A program made the position numbers and the translations under genes. Of a stretch of 64,000 bases of DNA, positions 1 through 10,016 are shown one piece after another. Source of the stretch: Pseudomonas sp. SJZ074 (GTDB lineage Bacteria; Pseudomonadota; Gammaproteobacteria; Pseudomonadales; Pseudomonadaceae); contig NZ_VIUE01000007.1 in assembly GCF_007828215.1 (NCBI RefSeq), forward strand, positions 124,001-188,000, in the 5' to 3' direction. Under the pieces are notes generated by a model. It was not told the origin of the DNA and did not search any database. It worked only from the letters and a program-made list of their open reading frames with translations. Positions within the stretch are counted from its first letter, which is position 1. The number at the start of each line of letters is the position of its first letter.

Positions 1-645
1 GGAGCGGATGTAGAGGGTCAGGGAAATTTCCTTGGTCTCGACATTCGGGTGGAACTGATACAGCAGATGGCACGGCGGCAAGGCCATTTCATCGAGCTGG
101 GCGCAGTTCCAGCCGTGGAACAGGATGCGCCGGCTGCCCGGGTCCTTGATGATGGTATCGACACACTGGCGAACCTGGTCGATAGCCTTGTACAGCACCA
201 CATAGGCCTGGCCGTTTTCCTCACCTTCGGCGATCTGCCGGTAGCCCTGGGCCAGGGTCTGCTCGATGGCCGCCGGGTTGCTCACGGGGACCTGCTTGTA
301 GGCCGGCCACTTGCGCCATTGCACGCCGTAGATCTCCCCCAGGTCATCCTCGCCCTGGCGGAACGGGTTGGCCAGCCACTGGGTGTTTTCGTTGGCGTTC
401 TGGTCCCATACCTTGCAACCCAGGGCACGGAATTCGGCGGCGTTGTTGACGCCACGGAGAAAACCGCACATCTCGCCGATGGCCGATTTGAAAGCCAGTT
501 TGCGGGTGGTGATGGCTGGGAAGCCTTTCTTCAGGTCATAGCGCAACATGGCGCCAGGGAGGCTAATGGTATTGACACCGGTTCGGTTGGCTTGCCGGGT
601 GCCGTTCTCGATGACGTCCGCCACCAGCTCGAGATATTGCTTCAT
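1..645 (-). CDS. thyA: Thymidylate synthase, 3' end beyond the left edge
   Basis: Makes dTMP from dUMP with methylene-tetrahydrofolate in the cytoplasm. About 215 residues are visible, starting [11 protein letters not shown] at an ATG at 645. The substrate loop NRTG, the active-site segment [10 protein letters not shown] with the nucleophilic cysteine and the following FHPN are all present. An insert around [11 protein letters not shown], absent from E. coli ThyA, marks the longer form common in Pseudomonas. The C-terminal part lies outside the window. It follows lgt on the same strand after a 49-base gap holding an inverted repeat, so the two are probably cotranscribed. Family assignment is secure. 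Confidence 0.95.
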   Translation of the reverse strand, partial: MKQYLELVADVIENGTRQANRTGVNTISLPGAMLRYDLKKGFPAITTRKLAFKSAIGEMCGFLRGVNNAAEFRALGCKVWDQNANENTQWLANPFRQGEDDLGEIYGVQWRKWPAYKQVPVSNPAAIEQTLAQGYRQIAEGEENGQAYVVLYKAIDQVRQCVDTIIKDPGSRRILFHGWNCAQLDEMALPPCHLLYQFHPNVETKEISLTLYIRS

Positions 646-665
646 GAATTACCTGTGTCCTTGAG

Positions 666-685
666 CCCGAGGCCTGCGCCTCGGG
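666..685. other. Perfect 8-bp inverted repeat between lgt and thyA
   Basis: CCCGAGGC and GCCTCGGG face each other over a 4-base loop. A T-rich run follows only on the plus strand, where no gene ends. For lgt-thyA transcription on the minus strand it lacks a U tract, so it is at most a partial attenuator or an RNA-processing hairpin. Confidence 0.4.
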
Positions 686-694
686 TTTCGAATT

Positions 695-1504
695 TTAAGC
701 CTTGGCCGCCGCAGCCGGCGCACGATGATAAGCCAGCCAGATCAGCACCAGACCACCGACGATCATCGGCAGGCACAACACCTGGCCCATGGTCAGCCAG
801 TTCCATGCCAGATAGCCAAGCTGGGCGTCCGGTACGCGGACGAACTCAACGATGAAGCGGAAGATGCCGTAGAACAGCGCGAACATCCCGGACACTGCCA
901 TGGTCGGCCGCGGCTTGCGCGAGAACAGCCAGAGAATCAGGAATAGTGCCACGCCTTCAAGGGCGAACTGGTACAACTGCGACGGATGGCGTGGCAACTG
1001 CGCCGGATCGCTGAACGGCGGGAAGATCATTGCCCACGGCACGTCGGTCGGCTTGCCCCACAATTCGGCGTTGATGAAGTTGCCGATGCGCCCGGCGCCC
1101 AGGCCGATCGGCACCATCGGCGCGACGAAGTCCATAAGCTCGAAGAACGACTTGTTGTTGCGCTTGCCGAACCACACCGCCGCCAGCATCACGCCGATGA
1201 AGCCACCGTGGAACGACATGCCGCCCTTCCAGACCTCGAAGATCAGCGTTGGATTCGCCAGGTAGGCGCTCAGGTCATAGAACAGCACATAACCCAGGCG
1301 TCCGCCGACGATCACGCCCATGGACAGCCAGAACACCAGGTCGGAGAGCTTTTCCTTGTTCCAGGTCGGGTCGAAACGGTTGAGCCGTCGCGACGCCAGC
1401 AGCCAGGCACCGCCGATGCCGACCAGGTACATCAGACCGTACCAGTGGATTTTCAGCGGGCCGATAGCCAGGGCCACCGGATCGATCTGCGGGTAAGGCA
1501 GCAT
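695..1504 (-). CDS. lgt: Prolipoprotein diacylglyceryl transferase
   Basis: Inner-membrane enzyme that moves diacylglycerol from phosphatidylglycerol to the lipobox cysteine of prelipoproteins, the first step of lipoprotein maturation. The 269-residue length is normal. Several hydrophobic spans are visible, along with HGGFIG (residues 99-104) and the Lgt signature [13 protein letters not shown] (138-150). The ATG at 1504 is preceded by AGGA at good spacing. It lies directly upstream of thyA, an arrangement common in gammaproteobacteria. Its clients in this window include the lipobox proteins at 51,226-52,450. Confidence 0.96.
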   Translation of the reverse strand: MLPYPQIDPVALAIGPLKIHWYGLMYLVGIGGAWLLASRRLNRFDPTWNKEKLSDLVFWLSMGVIVGGRLGYVLFYDLSAYLANPTLIFEVWKGGMSFHGGFIGVMLAAVWFGKRNNKSFFELMDFVAPMVPIGLGAGRIGNFINAELWGKPTDVPWAMIFPPFSDPAQLPRHPSQLYQFALEGVALFLILWLFSRKPRPTMAVSGMFALFYGIFRFIVEFVRVPDAQLGYLAWNWLTMGQVLCLPMIVGGLVLIWLAYHRAPAAAAKA

Positions 1505-1572
1505 TGATATTCCTCGTAAACGTCAAAAATACTTGAGTGACCCTGTCACTCTGGGATTAAGCCAGGATTGCG

Positions 1573-2373
1573 TCAGAGCAGGAAGCTCAAGCCCACGCTG
1601 AACAGCAAAGCCGCGAACAGCCGCTTGAGCAAGCGCGGCGACAGGCGATGGGCCAGTCGTGCGCCAACGCGGGCGAAGACCATGCTCGTCAGGGCGATGC
1701 CCAGCAGCGCCGGCAAATACACAAAACCGAGACTATGGGCCGGCAACAGCGGATCGTGCCAGCCCAGAATCATGAAACTTAATGCACTGACCAGGGCGAT
1801 CGGCAAGCCGCAGGCCGACGAGGTGGCCACTGCCTGCTGCATGGGCACGCTGCGCCAGGTCAGGAACGGTACGGTGAGCGAACCGCCGCCGATGCCGAAA
1901 ATCGCCGAGGCCCAGCCGACGACCGTGCCGGCCAGGGTCAACCCGGCCTTGCCAGGCACCGTGCGGCTGGCCTTGGGCTTGAAATCCAGGGCCAGCTGCG
2001 CGGCGACGATCATGGCGAACACGCCGATGATCTTTTGCAGGTGCGGGCCGGAAATCGCCTCGGCGGTGACTGCACCGAAACCGGCCCCGATCAGGATCCC
2101 GACGGTCATCCAGGTGAAGATCGGCCAGCGTACCGCGCCTTTGCGCTGATGCTCACGTACGGCATTGATCGAGGTGAAGATGATCGACGCCAGGGACGTG
2201 CCGACGGCCAGGTGCGTCAATACCTGCGGGTCGAAACCCTGCAGGGTGAAGCTGAACACCAGCACCGGGACTATGATCATCCCGCCACCCACGCCAAACA
2301 ACCCAGCCAGCACCCCGGCGCAGGCGCCGAGCAGCAGATAGATCACGAATTCCACCAGCGTCCCCCCGCCCAT
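1573..2373 (-). CDS. TSUP (TauE/SafE) family membrane permease
   Basis: Membrane protein of 266 residues with the two-fold TSUP layout: glycine-rich GVGGG near residue 27 and again GIGGG near 160, each followed by a hydrophobic span. Family members export or import sulfite, sulfonates or other small anions, and the substrate cannot be read from sequence. An ATG at 2373 opens the frame. A GTG six codons later (VEFVIY) is equally plausible because neither start has a strong ribosome-binding site. It sits upstream of lgt on the same strand with a gap of about 70 bases. Sulfur genes elsewhere in the window make sulfite or sulfonate an attractive but unproven substrate. Confidence 0.85.
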   Translation of the reverse strand: MGGGTLVEFVIYLLLGACAGVLAGLFGVGGGMIIVPVLVFSFTLQGFDPQVLTHLAVGTSLASIIFTSINAVREHQRKGAVRWPIFTWMTVGILIGAGFGAVTAEAISGPHLQKIIGVFAMIVAAQLALDFKPKASRTVPGKAGLTLAGTVVGWASAIFGIGGGSLTVPFLTWRSVPMQQAVATSSACGLPIALVSALSFMILGWHDPLLPAHSLGFVYLPALLGIALTSMVFARVGARLAHRLSPRLLKRLFAALLFSVGLSFLL

Positions 2374-2555
2374 CCCCGAAACAAGAGCGGCATGGTAACG
2401 GATCCATGGCCTCGGGCTCCACTGAAGGCGATGGATGCCGGGAGACAGTGCTCATTAGCAGGTACATCCTTTTGCGCGGATAAACCCTTTTGCCACAAAA
2501 GAGGCGCATTCGATTTATCCTTTGAGCTGTTTGGCATCGTTAACGGGACTACCTG

Positions 2556-3302
2556 ATGTGCCTGATCGTATTTGCCTGGCGACCCGGTCACGCCCAACCG
2601 CTGATCGTGGCGGCCAACCGCGACGAGTTCTACGCGCGCCCGACCCTGCCCTTGGCCCAGTGGCCCGACGCTCCCCAGGTCTACGCCGGTCGCGACCTGG
2701 AAGCCGGCGGCACCTGGCTCGGTATCGGTGCGGATGGTCGCTTTGCGGCCCTGACGAATATCCGTGATCCAGGCCAACTGCCGGCGTTCAAGTCGCGGGG
2801 CGAGTTGGTGGCGCGGTTTCTGAGCGGGAATCTGTCGATTGGTGATTACCTGAGCGAAATCGTGCCTCGTGCCGGCGAGTACGGCGGGTTCAACCTGCTG
2901 CTCGGTGATGGCAGCGAGCTGTGGCACTACAACGCCCGCGATGTCCGGCCACAGCGATTGGCCGAAGGCGTCTACGGCTTATCGAATGCCGGGCTGAACA
3001 CGCCGTGGCCGAAACTGCTCAAGGCCCGCAGGGCACTGGGCGAGGTGCTGGCCGATCCGCAGCCACAGGCCCTGCTGGCGCTGCTCAACGACCCGCAACC
3101 GGCCCCGGTGGCGGACTTGCCAGACACCGGCGTAGGACTGGCGACCGAGACCTTGCTGTCGAGTGTGTTCATTGCCAGCCCGGCGTATGGGACGCGGGCG
3201 AGCACGGCGTTGATCGTCCATGCCGATGGGACGCGGCATATAGTCGAGCGCAGCTTCGGGCCGCATGGGGGGCATTTGGGGGAGGTGGAGGTCAGGGTTT
3301 AG
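2556..3302 (+). CDS. NRDE (TANGO2-like) family protein
   Basis: A 248-residue protein beginning MCLIVFAW, with the defining NRDE motif in AANRDEFY at about residues 20-27. The family (DUF833/TANGO2) is widespread and its biochemical role is uncertain. Eukaryotic TANGO2 has been linked to heme and lipid handling. The invariant second-residue cysteine hints at an N-terminal nucleophile fold, but this is inference. Transcribed alone. A REP pair directly follows the stop. Confidence 0.88.
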   Translation: MCLIVFAWRPGHAQPLIVAANRDEFYARPTLPLAQWPDAPQVYAGRDLEAGGTWLGIGADGRFAALTNIRDPGQLPAFKSRGELVARFLSGNLSIGDYLSEIVPRAGEYGGFNLLLGDGSELWHYNARDVRPQRLAEGVYGLSNAGLNTPWPKLLKARRALGEVLADPQPQALLALLNDPQPAPVADLPDTGVGLATETLLSSVFIASPAYGTRASTALIVHADGTRHIVERSFGPHGGHLGEVEVRV

Positions 3303-3320
3303 TTTTGCGCTGATGGTGCT

Positions 3321-3408
3321 GGCCTCATCGCGAGCAGGCTCGCTCCCACAAAGGCTTTGTAAACGACACAAATCCCCTGTGGGAGCGAGCCTGCTCGCGA
3401 TGAGGCCT
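3321..3408. repeat. REP inverted pair (GAG/CCTGC type)
   Basis: Two REP copies face each other, CGCGAGCAGGCTCGCTCCCACA then TGTGGGAGCG...CTCGCGA, with about 28 bases between. The symmetry reaches into the flanking GGCCTCAT/ATGAGGCC. It separates the convergent NRDE and ptsP genes. Confidence 0.9.
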
Positions 3409-3412
3409 CCGG

Positions 3413-5692
3413 CTAGAGCGTCTTGTTCGAAGCCGGATTGATCATCCGCGCCAGTCCAAGGTTCTTCAGCGCCAGTTGCAGCGAGCTATGGATGACCTGC
3501 GGATTATCGATGGTCATCACCTCCGCCAGCAGCTCCTGGGCCTTGCTCAGGTTGATCTGGCGCAGCATCCATTTCACTTTCGGCAGGTTGGTGGCGTTCA
3601 TCGACAAGCTGTCGAAGCCCATCGCCATCAACAGCACCGCCGCCGCCGGATCACCGGCCATTTCACCGCAGATACTCACCGGCTTGCCTTCGGCATGGGC
3701 GTCGCGCACTACGTTCTGCAAGGCTTGCAGCACGGCTGGGTGCAGGTAGTCGTACAGGTCGGCCACCCGTGGATTGTTGCGGTCCACGGCCAGCAGGTAC
3801 TGCGTCAGGTCGTTGGAGCCGACCGAGAGGAAGTCCACCTGCCGCGCCAGTTCCTTGGTCTGGTACACCGCTGCCGGGATCTCGATCATGACGCCAACTG
3901 GCGGCATCGGCACGTCGGTGCCTTCGTCACGCACTTCGCCCCAGGCCCGGTGGATCAGGTGCAGGGCTTCTTCCAACTCATGGGTGCCGGAGATCATCGG
4001 CAACAGGATGCGCAGGTTGTTCAGCCCTTCGCTGGCCTTGAGCATGGCGCGGGCCTGGACCAGGAAGATTTCCGGATGGTCGAGCGTCACGCGAATCCCG
4101 CGCCAACCCAGGAAGGGGTTTTCTTCCTTGATCGGGAAGTAGGACAAGGCTTTGTCGCCGCCGATGTCCAGGCTGCGCATGGTCACCGGTTGCGGATGGA
4201 ACGCTGCCAGTTGCTCGCGATAGATCGCCAGTTGTTCCTTTTCGCTGGGGAAACGCTGGTTGATCATGAACGGCACTTCGGTGCGGTACAGGCCCACACC
4301 CTCGGCGCCGCGTTTCTGCGCCCGGGCCACGTCGGCCAGCAGGCCGGTGTTGACCCACAGCGGCATGCGATGGCCGTCGGGCGTCACGCAGGGCAGGTCC
4401 CTCAGCGCATCGAGGCCCAGGGACAGTTGTTTTTCTTCCTCCACCACATCGGCGAACTGCTTGCGCAGGACGTCGCTGGGGTTGGTGTAGACCTCGCCAT
4501 GGTAGCCGTCGACGATCATCTGGATGCCGTCGACCTTGGAGTACGGCAGGTCCACCAGGCCCATCACCGTGGGGATGCCCATCGCTCGGGCGAGAATCGC
4601 GACGTGGGAGTTGCCCGAACCCAATACCGAGACCAGCCCCGCCAGCTTGCCCTCGGGCACCTCGCCGAGCATGGCCGGGGTCAACTCCTCGCTGACCAGG
4701 ATGGTGTTGTCGGGGTAGACCAGGGTCTGCTGGCGCTCCTGCTGCAAGTAGGCCAGCAGGCGGCGGCCGAGGTCCTTGACGTCCGAGGCGCGCTCGCGCA
4801 GGTAGGCGTCATCCATCAGTTCGAAACGGTTGACGTGGTCGGTCACCACCTGGCGCAACGCCCCCTGGGCCCATTGGCCGGTCTTGATGACTGTGGTCAC
4901 TTCGCTGCCCAAGGAGGCGTCGTCGAGCATCATCAGGTAGACGTCGAACAGCGCGCGTTCTTCGGGGCGCAGTTGCGTCGCCAGTTTGGCCGACAGGGCG
5001 CGCATGTCGGCGCGCACCCCTTCGATGGCGGTCTTGAACAGCCCCAGTTCGGCGTCGATGTCGCTGATGGCTTTATCCGGCACCACGTCGAGGTCGGCCG
5101 GCGGCAACATGACCACCGCCGTGCCCACGGCCGCGCCTGGCGAGCCCGGCACGCCGACGAACTTGGCTTCCTGGATGCCCTTACCCTGGCGGCCCAGGCC
5201 GCTGATCGAGCCGGTGGCCTCGGCGTGGGCGATGACCCCGGCCAGTTGCGCGCTCATGGTCACGAGGAAGGCTTCTTCACCTTCGTCGAACTGGCGGCGC
5301 TCCTTTTGCTGGATGACCAACACGCCGACGACGCGGCGGTGGTGGATGATCGGTGCGCCGAGGAACGAGGCATAACGCTCTTCACCCGTTTCGGCGAAGT
5401 AGCGGTAGCGCGGGTGGTCCGCGGCGTTTTCGAGGTTCAGGGGTTCTTCGCGCGTGCCGACCAGGCCGACCAGGCCTTCATTGGGGGCCATGCTGACCTT
5501 GCCAATGGAGCGCTTGTTCAAGCCCTCGGTGGCCATCAGCACGAAACGGTTGGTCTCGGGGTCCAGCAGGTAGACCGAGCAGACCTGGCTGCCCATGGCC
5601 TCTTTGACGCGCAATACAATAATCCCCAACGCCGCCTTGAGATCCTTGGCGGAGTTAACTTCCTGGACGATCTTGCGCAGCGTATTGAGCAT
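3413..5692 (-). CDS. ptsP: Phosphoenolpyruvate-protein phosphotransferase PtsP (EI-Ntr)
   Basis: First enzyme of the nitrogen PTS: it autophosphorylates from PEP and passes phosphate to NPr and then EIIA-Ntr. The 759 residues hold an N-terminal GAF domain (about 1-165), the PEP-utiliser N-terminal and swivelling domains with the phospho-histidine in NSHVAILARAMGIP (His363), and the C-terminal PEP-binding barrel (DIGGDK, GVMIEIP, SVGSNDLTQY, CGEMAGDP). GAF sensing of glutamine is established for EI-Ntr. It follows rppH in the same direction after 22 bases, a pairing conserved in gammaproteobacteria. Confidence 0.97.
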   Translation of the reverse strand: MLNTLRKIVQEVNSAKDLKAALGIIVLRVKEAMGSQVCSVYLLDPETNRFVLMATEGLNKRSIGKVSMAPNEGLVGLVGTREEPLNLENAADHPRYRYFAETGEERYASFLGAPIIHHRRVVGVLVIQQKERRQFDEGEEAFLVTMSAQLAGVIAHAEATGSISGLGRQGKGIQEAKFVGVPGSPGAAVGTAVVMLPPADLDVVPDKAISDIDAELGLFKTAIEGVRADMRALSAKLATQLRPEERALFDVYLMMLDDASLGSEVTTVIKTGQWAQGALRQVVTDHVNRFELMDDAYLRERASDVKDLGRRLLAYLQQERQQTLVYPDNTILVSEELTPAMLGEVPEGKLAGLVSVLGSGNSHVAILARAMGIPTVMGLVDLPYSKVDGIQMIVDGYHGEVYTNPSDVLRKQFADVVEEEKQLSLGLDALRDLPCVTPDGHRMPLWVNTGLLADVARAQKRGAEGVGLYRTEVPFMINQRFPSEKEQLAIYREQLAAFHPQPVTMRSLDIGGDKALSYFPIKEENPFLGWRGIRVTLDHPEIFLVQARAMLKASEGLNNLRILLPMISGTHELEEALHLIHRAWGEVRDEGTDVPMPPVGVMIEIPAAVYQTKELARQVDFLSVGSNDLTQYLLAVDRNNPRVADLYDYLHPAVLQALQNVVRDAHAEGKPVSICGEMAGDPAAAVLLMAMGFDSLSMNATNLPKVKWMLRQINLSKAQELLAEVMTIDNPQVIHSSLQLALKNLGLARMINPASNKTL

Positions 5693-5714
5693 GGCTCGGG
5701 GTCGAACTCCGTCG

Positions 5715-6194
5715 TCAGTCGCGCGTCAGCAGGCGCGGGGCAAGCTCTTTGAGAGCGCGTCGATACACTTCGCGCTTGAATGTCACCACCTGGCCCAACG
5801 GATACCAATAGCTGACCCAGCGCCAGCCATCGAACTCCGGTTTACCGGTCAAATCCATCCGCACCCGCTGCTCGTTGGAGATCAGGCGCAAGAGAAACCA
5901 TTTCTGCTTCTGGCCGATGCACAGCGGCTGGCTGTGCGTCCTGACCAGGCGTTGCGGCAAACGATAGCGCAACCAGCCGCGAGTGCAGGCGAGTATTTCA
6001 ACATCTTCGCGCTCCAGCCCCACTTCTTCGTTCAACTCGCGGTACAAAGCCTCTTCCGGCGTCTCCTGCGGGTTGATCCCGCCTTGAGGAAACTGCCAGG
6101 CGTCTTGATTGATACGGCGAGCCCATAGCACCTGCCCGGCATCATTCGTAAGAATGATTCCCACATTGGGTCGGAAACCATCGGGATCGATCAC
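5715..6194 (-). CDS. rppH: RNA pyrophosphohydrolase
   Basis: Removes pyrophosphate from 5'-triphosphate RNA ends, which triggers RNase E decay. The open frame runs farther upstream, but family members begin at [12 protein letters not shown] therefore place the start at a GTG at 6194, which has GAGG eight bases upstream. This gives 159 residues, the usual length. The Nudix box runs from residue 38 to 60 ([20 protein letters not shown] followed by VGL). Operonic with ptsP downstream. It is divergent from the HAD hydrolase at 6338. Confidence 0.95.
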   Translation of the reverse strand: MIDPDGFRPNVGIILTNDAGQVLWARRINQDAWQFPQGGINPQETPEEALYRELNEEVGLEREDVEILACTRGWLRYRLPQRLVRTHSQPLCIGQKQKWFLLRLISNEQRVRMDLTGKPEFDGWRWVSYWYPLGQVVTFKREVYRRALKELAPRLLTRD

Positions 6195-6337
6195 GGCAAC
6201 AACCTCGCAAGCGCATGTCGCCGCATTGTTCCACAAAGGTTGTGAAAGCAGCAACGAGCCCGCCCAGGTTATGTGCACTCTTGTGAAAAGTCCGTATTCT
6301 GAGCGCCTTTCTTCAGAATTTTCAGCGAGTAACTGCA

Positions 6338-6994
6338 ATGCGGCTGGCCTTATTCGACCTGGACAACACCCTGTTGGGCGGCGACAGCGATCACGCCTGG
6401 GGCGATTACCTGTGTGAGCGTGGCTTCCTGGACGCCGTCGCGTACAAGGCACGCAACGATGAGTTCTACCAGGATTACCTGGCCGGCAAGCTCGACAACG
6501 CCGCCTACCTGAACTTTTGCCTGGAAATCCTCGGTCGCACCGAAATGGAAGTGCTGGCCCAATGGCATCTGGACTACATGCGCGATTGCATCGAGCCCAT
6601 CGTGTTGCCCCAGGCCATCGAACTGTTGAAGAAGCACCGTGACGCTGGCGACAAGCTGGTGATCATTACCGCTACCAATCGCTTCGTCACCGCCCCGATT
6701 GCCGAGCGCCTGGGGGTCGAAACCCTGATCGCCACCGAGTGCGAGATGATCGATGGCCGCTACAGTGGGCGCAGCACCGACATTCCCTGCTTCCGCGAGG
6801 GCAAGGTGACCCGCCTGAACCGCTGGCTGGAAGAAACCGGGTATTCCCTCGAAGACAGCTATTTCTACAGCGATTCGATGAACGACTTGCCGTTGCTGGA
6901 GGCAGTTACGCATCCGGTGGCAGTGGATCCGGACCCGAACCTGCGGGCTGAGGCGCAGAAGCGCGGTTGGCCGGTGATCAGTCTGCGCGACTGA
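6338..6994 (+). CDS. HAD-IB family hydrolase (SerB-like phosphatase)
   Basis: A 218-residue cytoplasmic phosphatase of the haloacid dehalogenase superfamily. Motif I is [13 protein letters not shown] (residues 5-17, with a nucleophilic aspartate), motif II sits in IITATN, and motif III/IV is [11 protein letters not shown] near 183. The cap layout resembles phosphoserine phosphatase SerB and the YfhB/PgpC group, and the substrate is unresolved. Not SerB itself, as it lacks the N-terminal ACT-like region. Divergent from rppH. Confidence 0.88.
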   Translation: MRLALFDLDNTLLGGDSDHAWGDYLCERGFLDAVAYKARNDEFYQDYLAGKLDNAAYLNFCLEILGRTEMEVLAQWHLDYMRDCIEPIVLPQAIELLKKHRDAGDKLVIITATNRFVTAPIAERLGVETLIATECEMIDGRYSGRSTDIPCFREGKVTRLNRWLEETGYSLEDSYFYSDSMNDLPLLEAVTHPVAVDPDPNLRAEAQKRGWPVISLRD

Positions 6995-7000
6995 AATCGT

Positions 7001-7068
7001 CATCGCGAGCAGGCTCGCTCCCACAATGGAACGCGTTTCCCCTGTGGGAGCGAGCCTGCTCGCGATGA
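7001..7068. repeat. REP inverted pair
   Basis: CATCGCGAGCAGGCTCGCTC and its reverse complement are separated by about 17 bases. The pair lies between the convergent HAD hydrolase gene and the DUF2269 gene. Confidence 0.9.
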
Positions 7069-7087
7069 AGTCGACTCGGTTCCAGGC

Positions 7088-7516
7088 CTAAACCGGCTTG
7101 GCACCCATCAATCCGGCAATGGCGATCAGGCAGATAAAGCTGAACAGCGCCAAGGCCAAGGTAAAGGTACCGTTGCCCGCCGTCGGCAGCTTGCGCCGCT
7201 TGTTCAGACGCACCAACAGCCAGAACCCCGTCAGCGCCGCCAGGGTGTAGAGGATGCTGGAAGCCAGCAGCCAGGTCTGTCCCAGCGGCCAGCCGACCTG
7301 ATGAACCATCCACCAGCCCGTAAAGGGCAGGCTCGCCAGGGCAAGCACCATCACCAGCCAGACAAACACCCGTGGGCGTTGCAGTAAGCGGGCAGGGGCT
7401 GTGTCGTCGCCGTGGCGGCATGTCCGCCAAACCCAGACAGCCAGCCCCAAAGCGCCCACCAGCAGCAGGGCAGTGGCCAGGACGTGAGCGATCTTCAGCG
7501 CAGTCAACGTTTCCAT
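7088..7516 (-). CDS. DUF2269 family integral membrane protein
   Basis: A 142-residue protein with four predicted hydrophobic spans (near residues 9-28, 46-64, 76-94 and 113-135) and an early lysine/histidine pair (ALKIAH). This layout matches the DUF2269 group of small membrane proteins of unknown role. I start at METLTALKIAH (7516) rather than at the earlier in-frame codon because the hydrophobic core begins directly after it. Upstream of it lies ilvA with no clear link. Confidence 0.75.
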   Translation of the reverse strand: METLTALKIAHVLATALLLVGALGLAVWVWRTCRHGDDTAPARLLQRPRVFVWLVMVLALASLPFTGWWMVHQVGWPLGQTWLLASSILYTLAALTGFWLLVRLNKRRKLPTAGNGTFTLALALFSFICLIAIAGLMGAKPV

Positions 7517-7557
7517 TGTTCGATTTCCTTGAGCCGTGCCCAACAGCCTAGCCTTTG

Positions 7558-9072
7558 TTAACCCAGGAACAACTGGTACGCCGGGTTATCGCTTTCATCC
7601 CAGTACGGATAGCCGATCTCTTCGAGGGCGGCCGGCACCAGGTGGCGCTCATCGTGGGGCACTTGCAAACCGGCGACCACACGGCCGTCCGCCGCGCCAT
7701 GGTTGCGATAGTGGAACATCGAAATGTTCCAGCGTCCGCCCAGCTTGTTGAGGAAGTTGAACAGCGCGCCCGGACGCTCGGGAAATTCGAAGCGCAGCAC
7801 CACCTCGTCGATGACGTGGGCCGCGTGTCCGCCGACCATATGGCGGATATGCAGCTTGGCCAGTTCGTTGTCGGTCAGGTCCAATACCGGGAAACCTTGC
7901 TCGGTGAGGCTGGCGATCAGTGCGCTGCGTGGATCGTTTTCCGGGTGCGTCTGCACGCCCACGAAGATGTGCGCCTCGCTGCCGGTGTTGTAGCGGTAGT
8001 TGAATTCGGTGATCTGACGCTTGCCGACGGCTTCGCAGAACGCCTTGAAGCTGCCGGGTTGCTCGGGAATGGTGACCGCGATGATTGCTTCGCGCCCTTC
8101 GCCCAGCTCGGCGCGCTCGGCCACATGGCGCAGGCGGTCGAAGTTGACGTTGGCACCGGAATCGATGGCCACCAGGGTCTGGCCGCTGATGCCCCGTGAC
8201 TCGACGTATTTCTTGATCCCGGCCACACCCAGGGCGCCGGCAGGTTCGGTGATCGAGCGGGTATCGTCGTAGATGTCCTTGATTGCGGCGCAGATCTCGT
8301 CGGTGCTGACGGTAATGACTTCATCAACGTGGTGCTTGCAGATATCAAAGGTGTGCTGGCCGATCTGCGCCACGGCGACGCCATCGGCAAACAGCCCGAC
8401 GCTGGGCAATACCACCCGCTCGCCAGCGGCCATGGCGGCCTGCAGGCAGTTGGAGTCATCGGGTTCGACACCGATGACCTTGATTTCAGGGCGCAGGTAC
8501 TTCACGTAGGCCGCGATCCCGGCAATCAGTCCGCCACCGCCCACCGGAACGAAGATCGCATCCAGGTGCCCTGGATGCTGACGCAGGATTTCCATTGCCA
8601 CCGTGCCCTGCCCGGCAATGGTGTGGGGGTCGTCGTAGGGATGGATATAGACGTAACCCTTTTCATCGACCAGTTTCAGCGAATAGGCCAGGGCCTCGGG
8701 GAACGAGTCGCCATGCAACACCACTTTGCCGCCACGGGAGCGCACGCCTTCGACCTTGATTTCCGGGGTGGTCTTGGGCATCACGATGGTAGCTTTCACA
8801 CCCAGGACCTTGGCGGCCAGGGCCAGGCCCTGGGCATGGTTGCCCGCCGACGCCGTGACCACGCCCCGTGAACGTTCTTCATCGCTGAGCTGGGTCAGCT
8901 TGTTGTACGCCCCGCGGATCTTGAATGAGAACACCGGCTGCAAGTCTTCGCGTTTGAGCCAGATGTTGTTGCCCAGTCGCTCGGAAAGCTGTCGAGCGGT
9001 CTGCAGCGGGGTTTCTACGGCGACGTCGTAGACGCGCGAGGTGAGGATCTTTTTGACGTACTGTTCGAGCAT
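7558..9072 (-). CDS. ilvA: Threonine ammonia-lyase, biosynthetic
   Basis: PLP enzyme converting L-threonine to 2-oxobutanoate, the committed step to isoleucine. The 504 residues match the biosynthetic form: a catalytic PLP domain with Schiff-base lysine in FSFKIRGAYNKL (Lys51), SAGNHAQG and VGGGGLIAG, then two C-terminal ACT-like domains (about 325-500) that mediate feedback inhibition by isoleucine. Divergent from rpiA over 137 bases, an arrangement common in Pseudomonas. Confidence 0.97.
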   Translation of the reverse strand: MLEQYVKKILTSRVYDVAVETPLQTARQLSERLGNNIWLKREDLQPVFSFKIRGAYNKLTQLSDEERSRGVVTASAGNHAQGLALAAKVLGVKATIVMPKTTPEIKVEGVRSRGGKVVLHGDSFPEALAYSLKLVDEKGYVYIHPYDDPHTIAGQGTVAMEILRQHPGHLDAIFVPVGGGGLIAGIAAYVKYLRPEIKVIGVEPDDSNCLQAAMAAGERVVLPSVGLFADGVAVAQIGQHTFDICKHHVDEVITVSTDEICAAIKDIYDDTRSITEPAGALGVAGIKKYVESRGISGQTLVAIDSGANVNFDRLRHVAERAELGEGREAIIAVTIPEQPGSFKAFCEAVGKRQITEFNYRYNTGSEAHIFVGVQTHPENDPRSALIASLTEQGFPVLDLTDNELAKLHIRHMVGGHAAHVIDEVVLRFEFPERPGALFNFLNKLGGRWNISMFHYRNHGAADGRVVAGLQVPHDERHLVPAALEEIGYPYWDESDNPAYQLFLG

Positions 9073-9209
9073 CGGAAAGCATCACTGGGCGGGTTGGGCA
9101 GGGTCAGGGAGTCTAACCCGGCTTTTGGCCGGGCGACCACACGAATCCCGAGGTTTTGTTGGGTTATACTCGCGCCCCTCTTTACTCCCTGCCCGTTTTC
9201 GGAGCCCGC

Positions 9210-9884
9210 ATGACCCAGGATCAACTCAAACAGGCCGTGGCCCAGGCCGCCGTCGACCTCATCCTTCCGCAACTGGATGACAAGAGCATCGTCGGGGTCG
9301 GCACCGGCTCCACGGCCAATTGCTTCATCGATGCGTTGGCGCAGCATAAGGGTGCCTTCGACGGGGCGGTTGCCAGCTCCGAAGCCACCGCCGCACGGCT
9401 GAAGGGCCACGGGATCCCGGTATATGAGCTCAACACCGTGAGCGACCTGGAGTTCTACATCGACGGCGCCGACGAAAGCGACGCACACCTGAACCTGATC
9501 AAAGGCGGTGGTGCAGCCCTGACCCGCGAGAAGATCGTCGCAGCGGTGGCCAAGACCTTCATCTGCATCGCCGACGCCAGCAAACTGGTGCCGGTGCTTG
9601 GCGCGTTCCCGCTACCGGTCGAAGTCATTCCGATGGCTCGCAGCCACGTGGCTCGCCAGCTGGTGAAGCTGGGCGGCGACCCTGTGTATCGCGAGGGCGT
9701 GCTGACCGATAACGGCAATATCATCCTGGACGTGCATAACCTGCAAATCACCAACCCGACGGAACTGGAAAGCCAGATCAACGCCATCGTCGGCGTGGTC
9801 ACCAACGGTTTGTTCGCTGCCCGTCCGGCGGATGTGCTGTTGCTGGGCACGGCGGAAGGGGTGAAGACCCTGCGGGCCGAATGA
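9210..9884 (+). CDS. rpiA: Ribose-5-phosphate isomerase A
   Basis: Interconverts ribose 5-phosphate and ribulose 5-phosphate in the pentose phosphate pathway. The 224 residues include [12 protein letters not shown] (phosphate loop), DGADESD (active-site acids) and [11 protein letters not shown]. The start at 9210 (MTQDQLKQ) has GGAG upstream. The in-frame extension to 9156 lacks homology-like sequence. A possible -10 TATACT lies at 9165-9170, but no convincing -35 matches it. Confidence 0.97.
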   Translation: MTQDQLKQAVAQAAVDLILPQLDDKSIVGVGTGSTANCFIDALAQHKGAFDGAVASSEATAARLKGHGIPVYELNTVSDLEFYIDGADESDAHLNLIKGGGAALTREKIVAAVAKTFICIADASKLVPVLGAFPLPVEVIPMARSHVARQLVKLGGDPVYREGVLTDNGNIILDVHNLQITNPTELESQINAIVGVVTNGLFAARPADVLLLGTAEGVKTLRAE

Positions 9885-9912
9885 ATCGGTGACAGGTGCC
9901 TGGTACCTTTTC

Positions 9913-10002
9913 CTGTGGGAGCGGGCTTGCTCGCGAATGCATTAGATCAGTCATTTACCCGTTGAATGACCCACCGCATTCGCGAGCAAGCCCGCTCCCA
10001 CA
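9913..10002. repeat. REP inverted pair (GGGCTTGC type)
   Basis: Two inverted copies of GGGAGCGGGCTTGCTCGCGA are separated by about 36 bases. This is the second REP sequence type, with CGGGCTT in place of CGAGCCT. It lies between convergent rpiA and the SdiA-regulated-domain gene. Confidence 0.9.
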
Positions 10003-10016
10003 TGGGTTCTGGTGGT

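Noticed and set aside
3323..3406. REP pairs as CRISPR repeats
   Set aside because: They are single inverted pairs scattered over the window, not direct repeats with regular spacers, and no cas genes are present.
3476..5752. Long plus-strand open frame of 758 codons opposite ptsP
   Set aside because: It mirrors the ptsP codon pattern, is rich in His, Gln and Val as antisense frames of GC-rich genes are, and has no family motif. ptsP is certain on the other strand.
9165..9170. TATACT as the rpiA -10 box
   Set aside because: No acceptable -35 hexamer lies at 16-18 bases, so it is not listed as a promoter.
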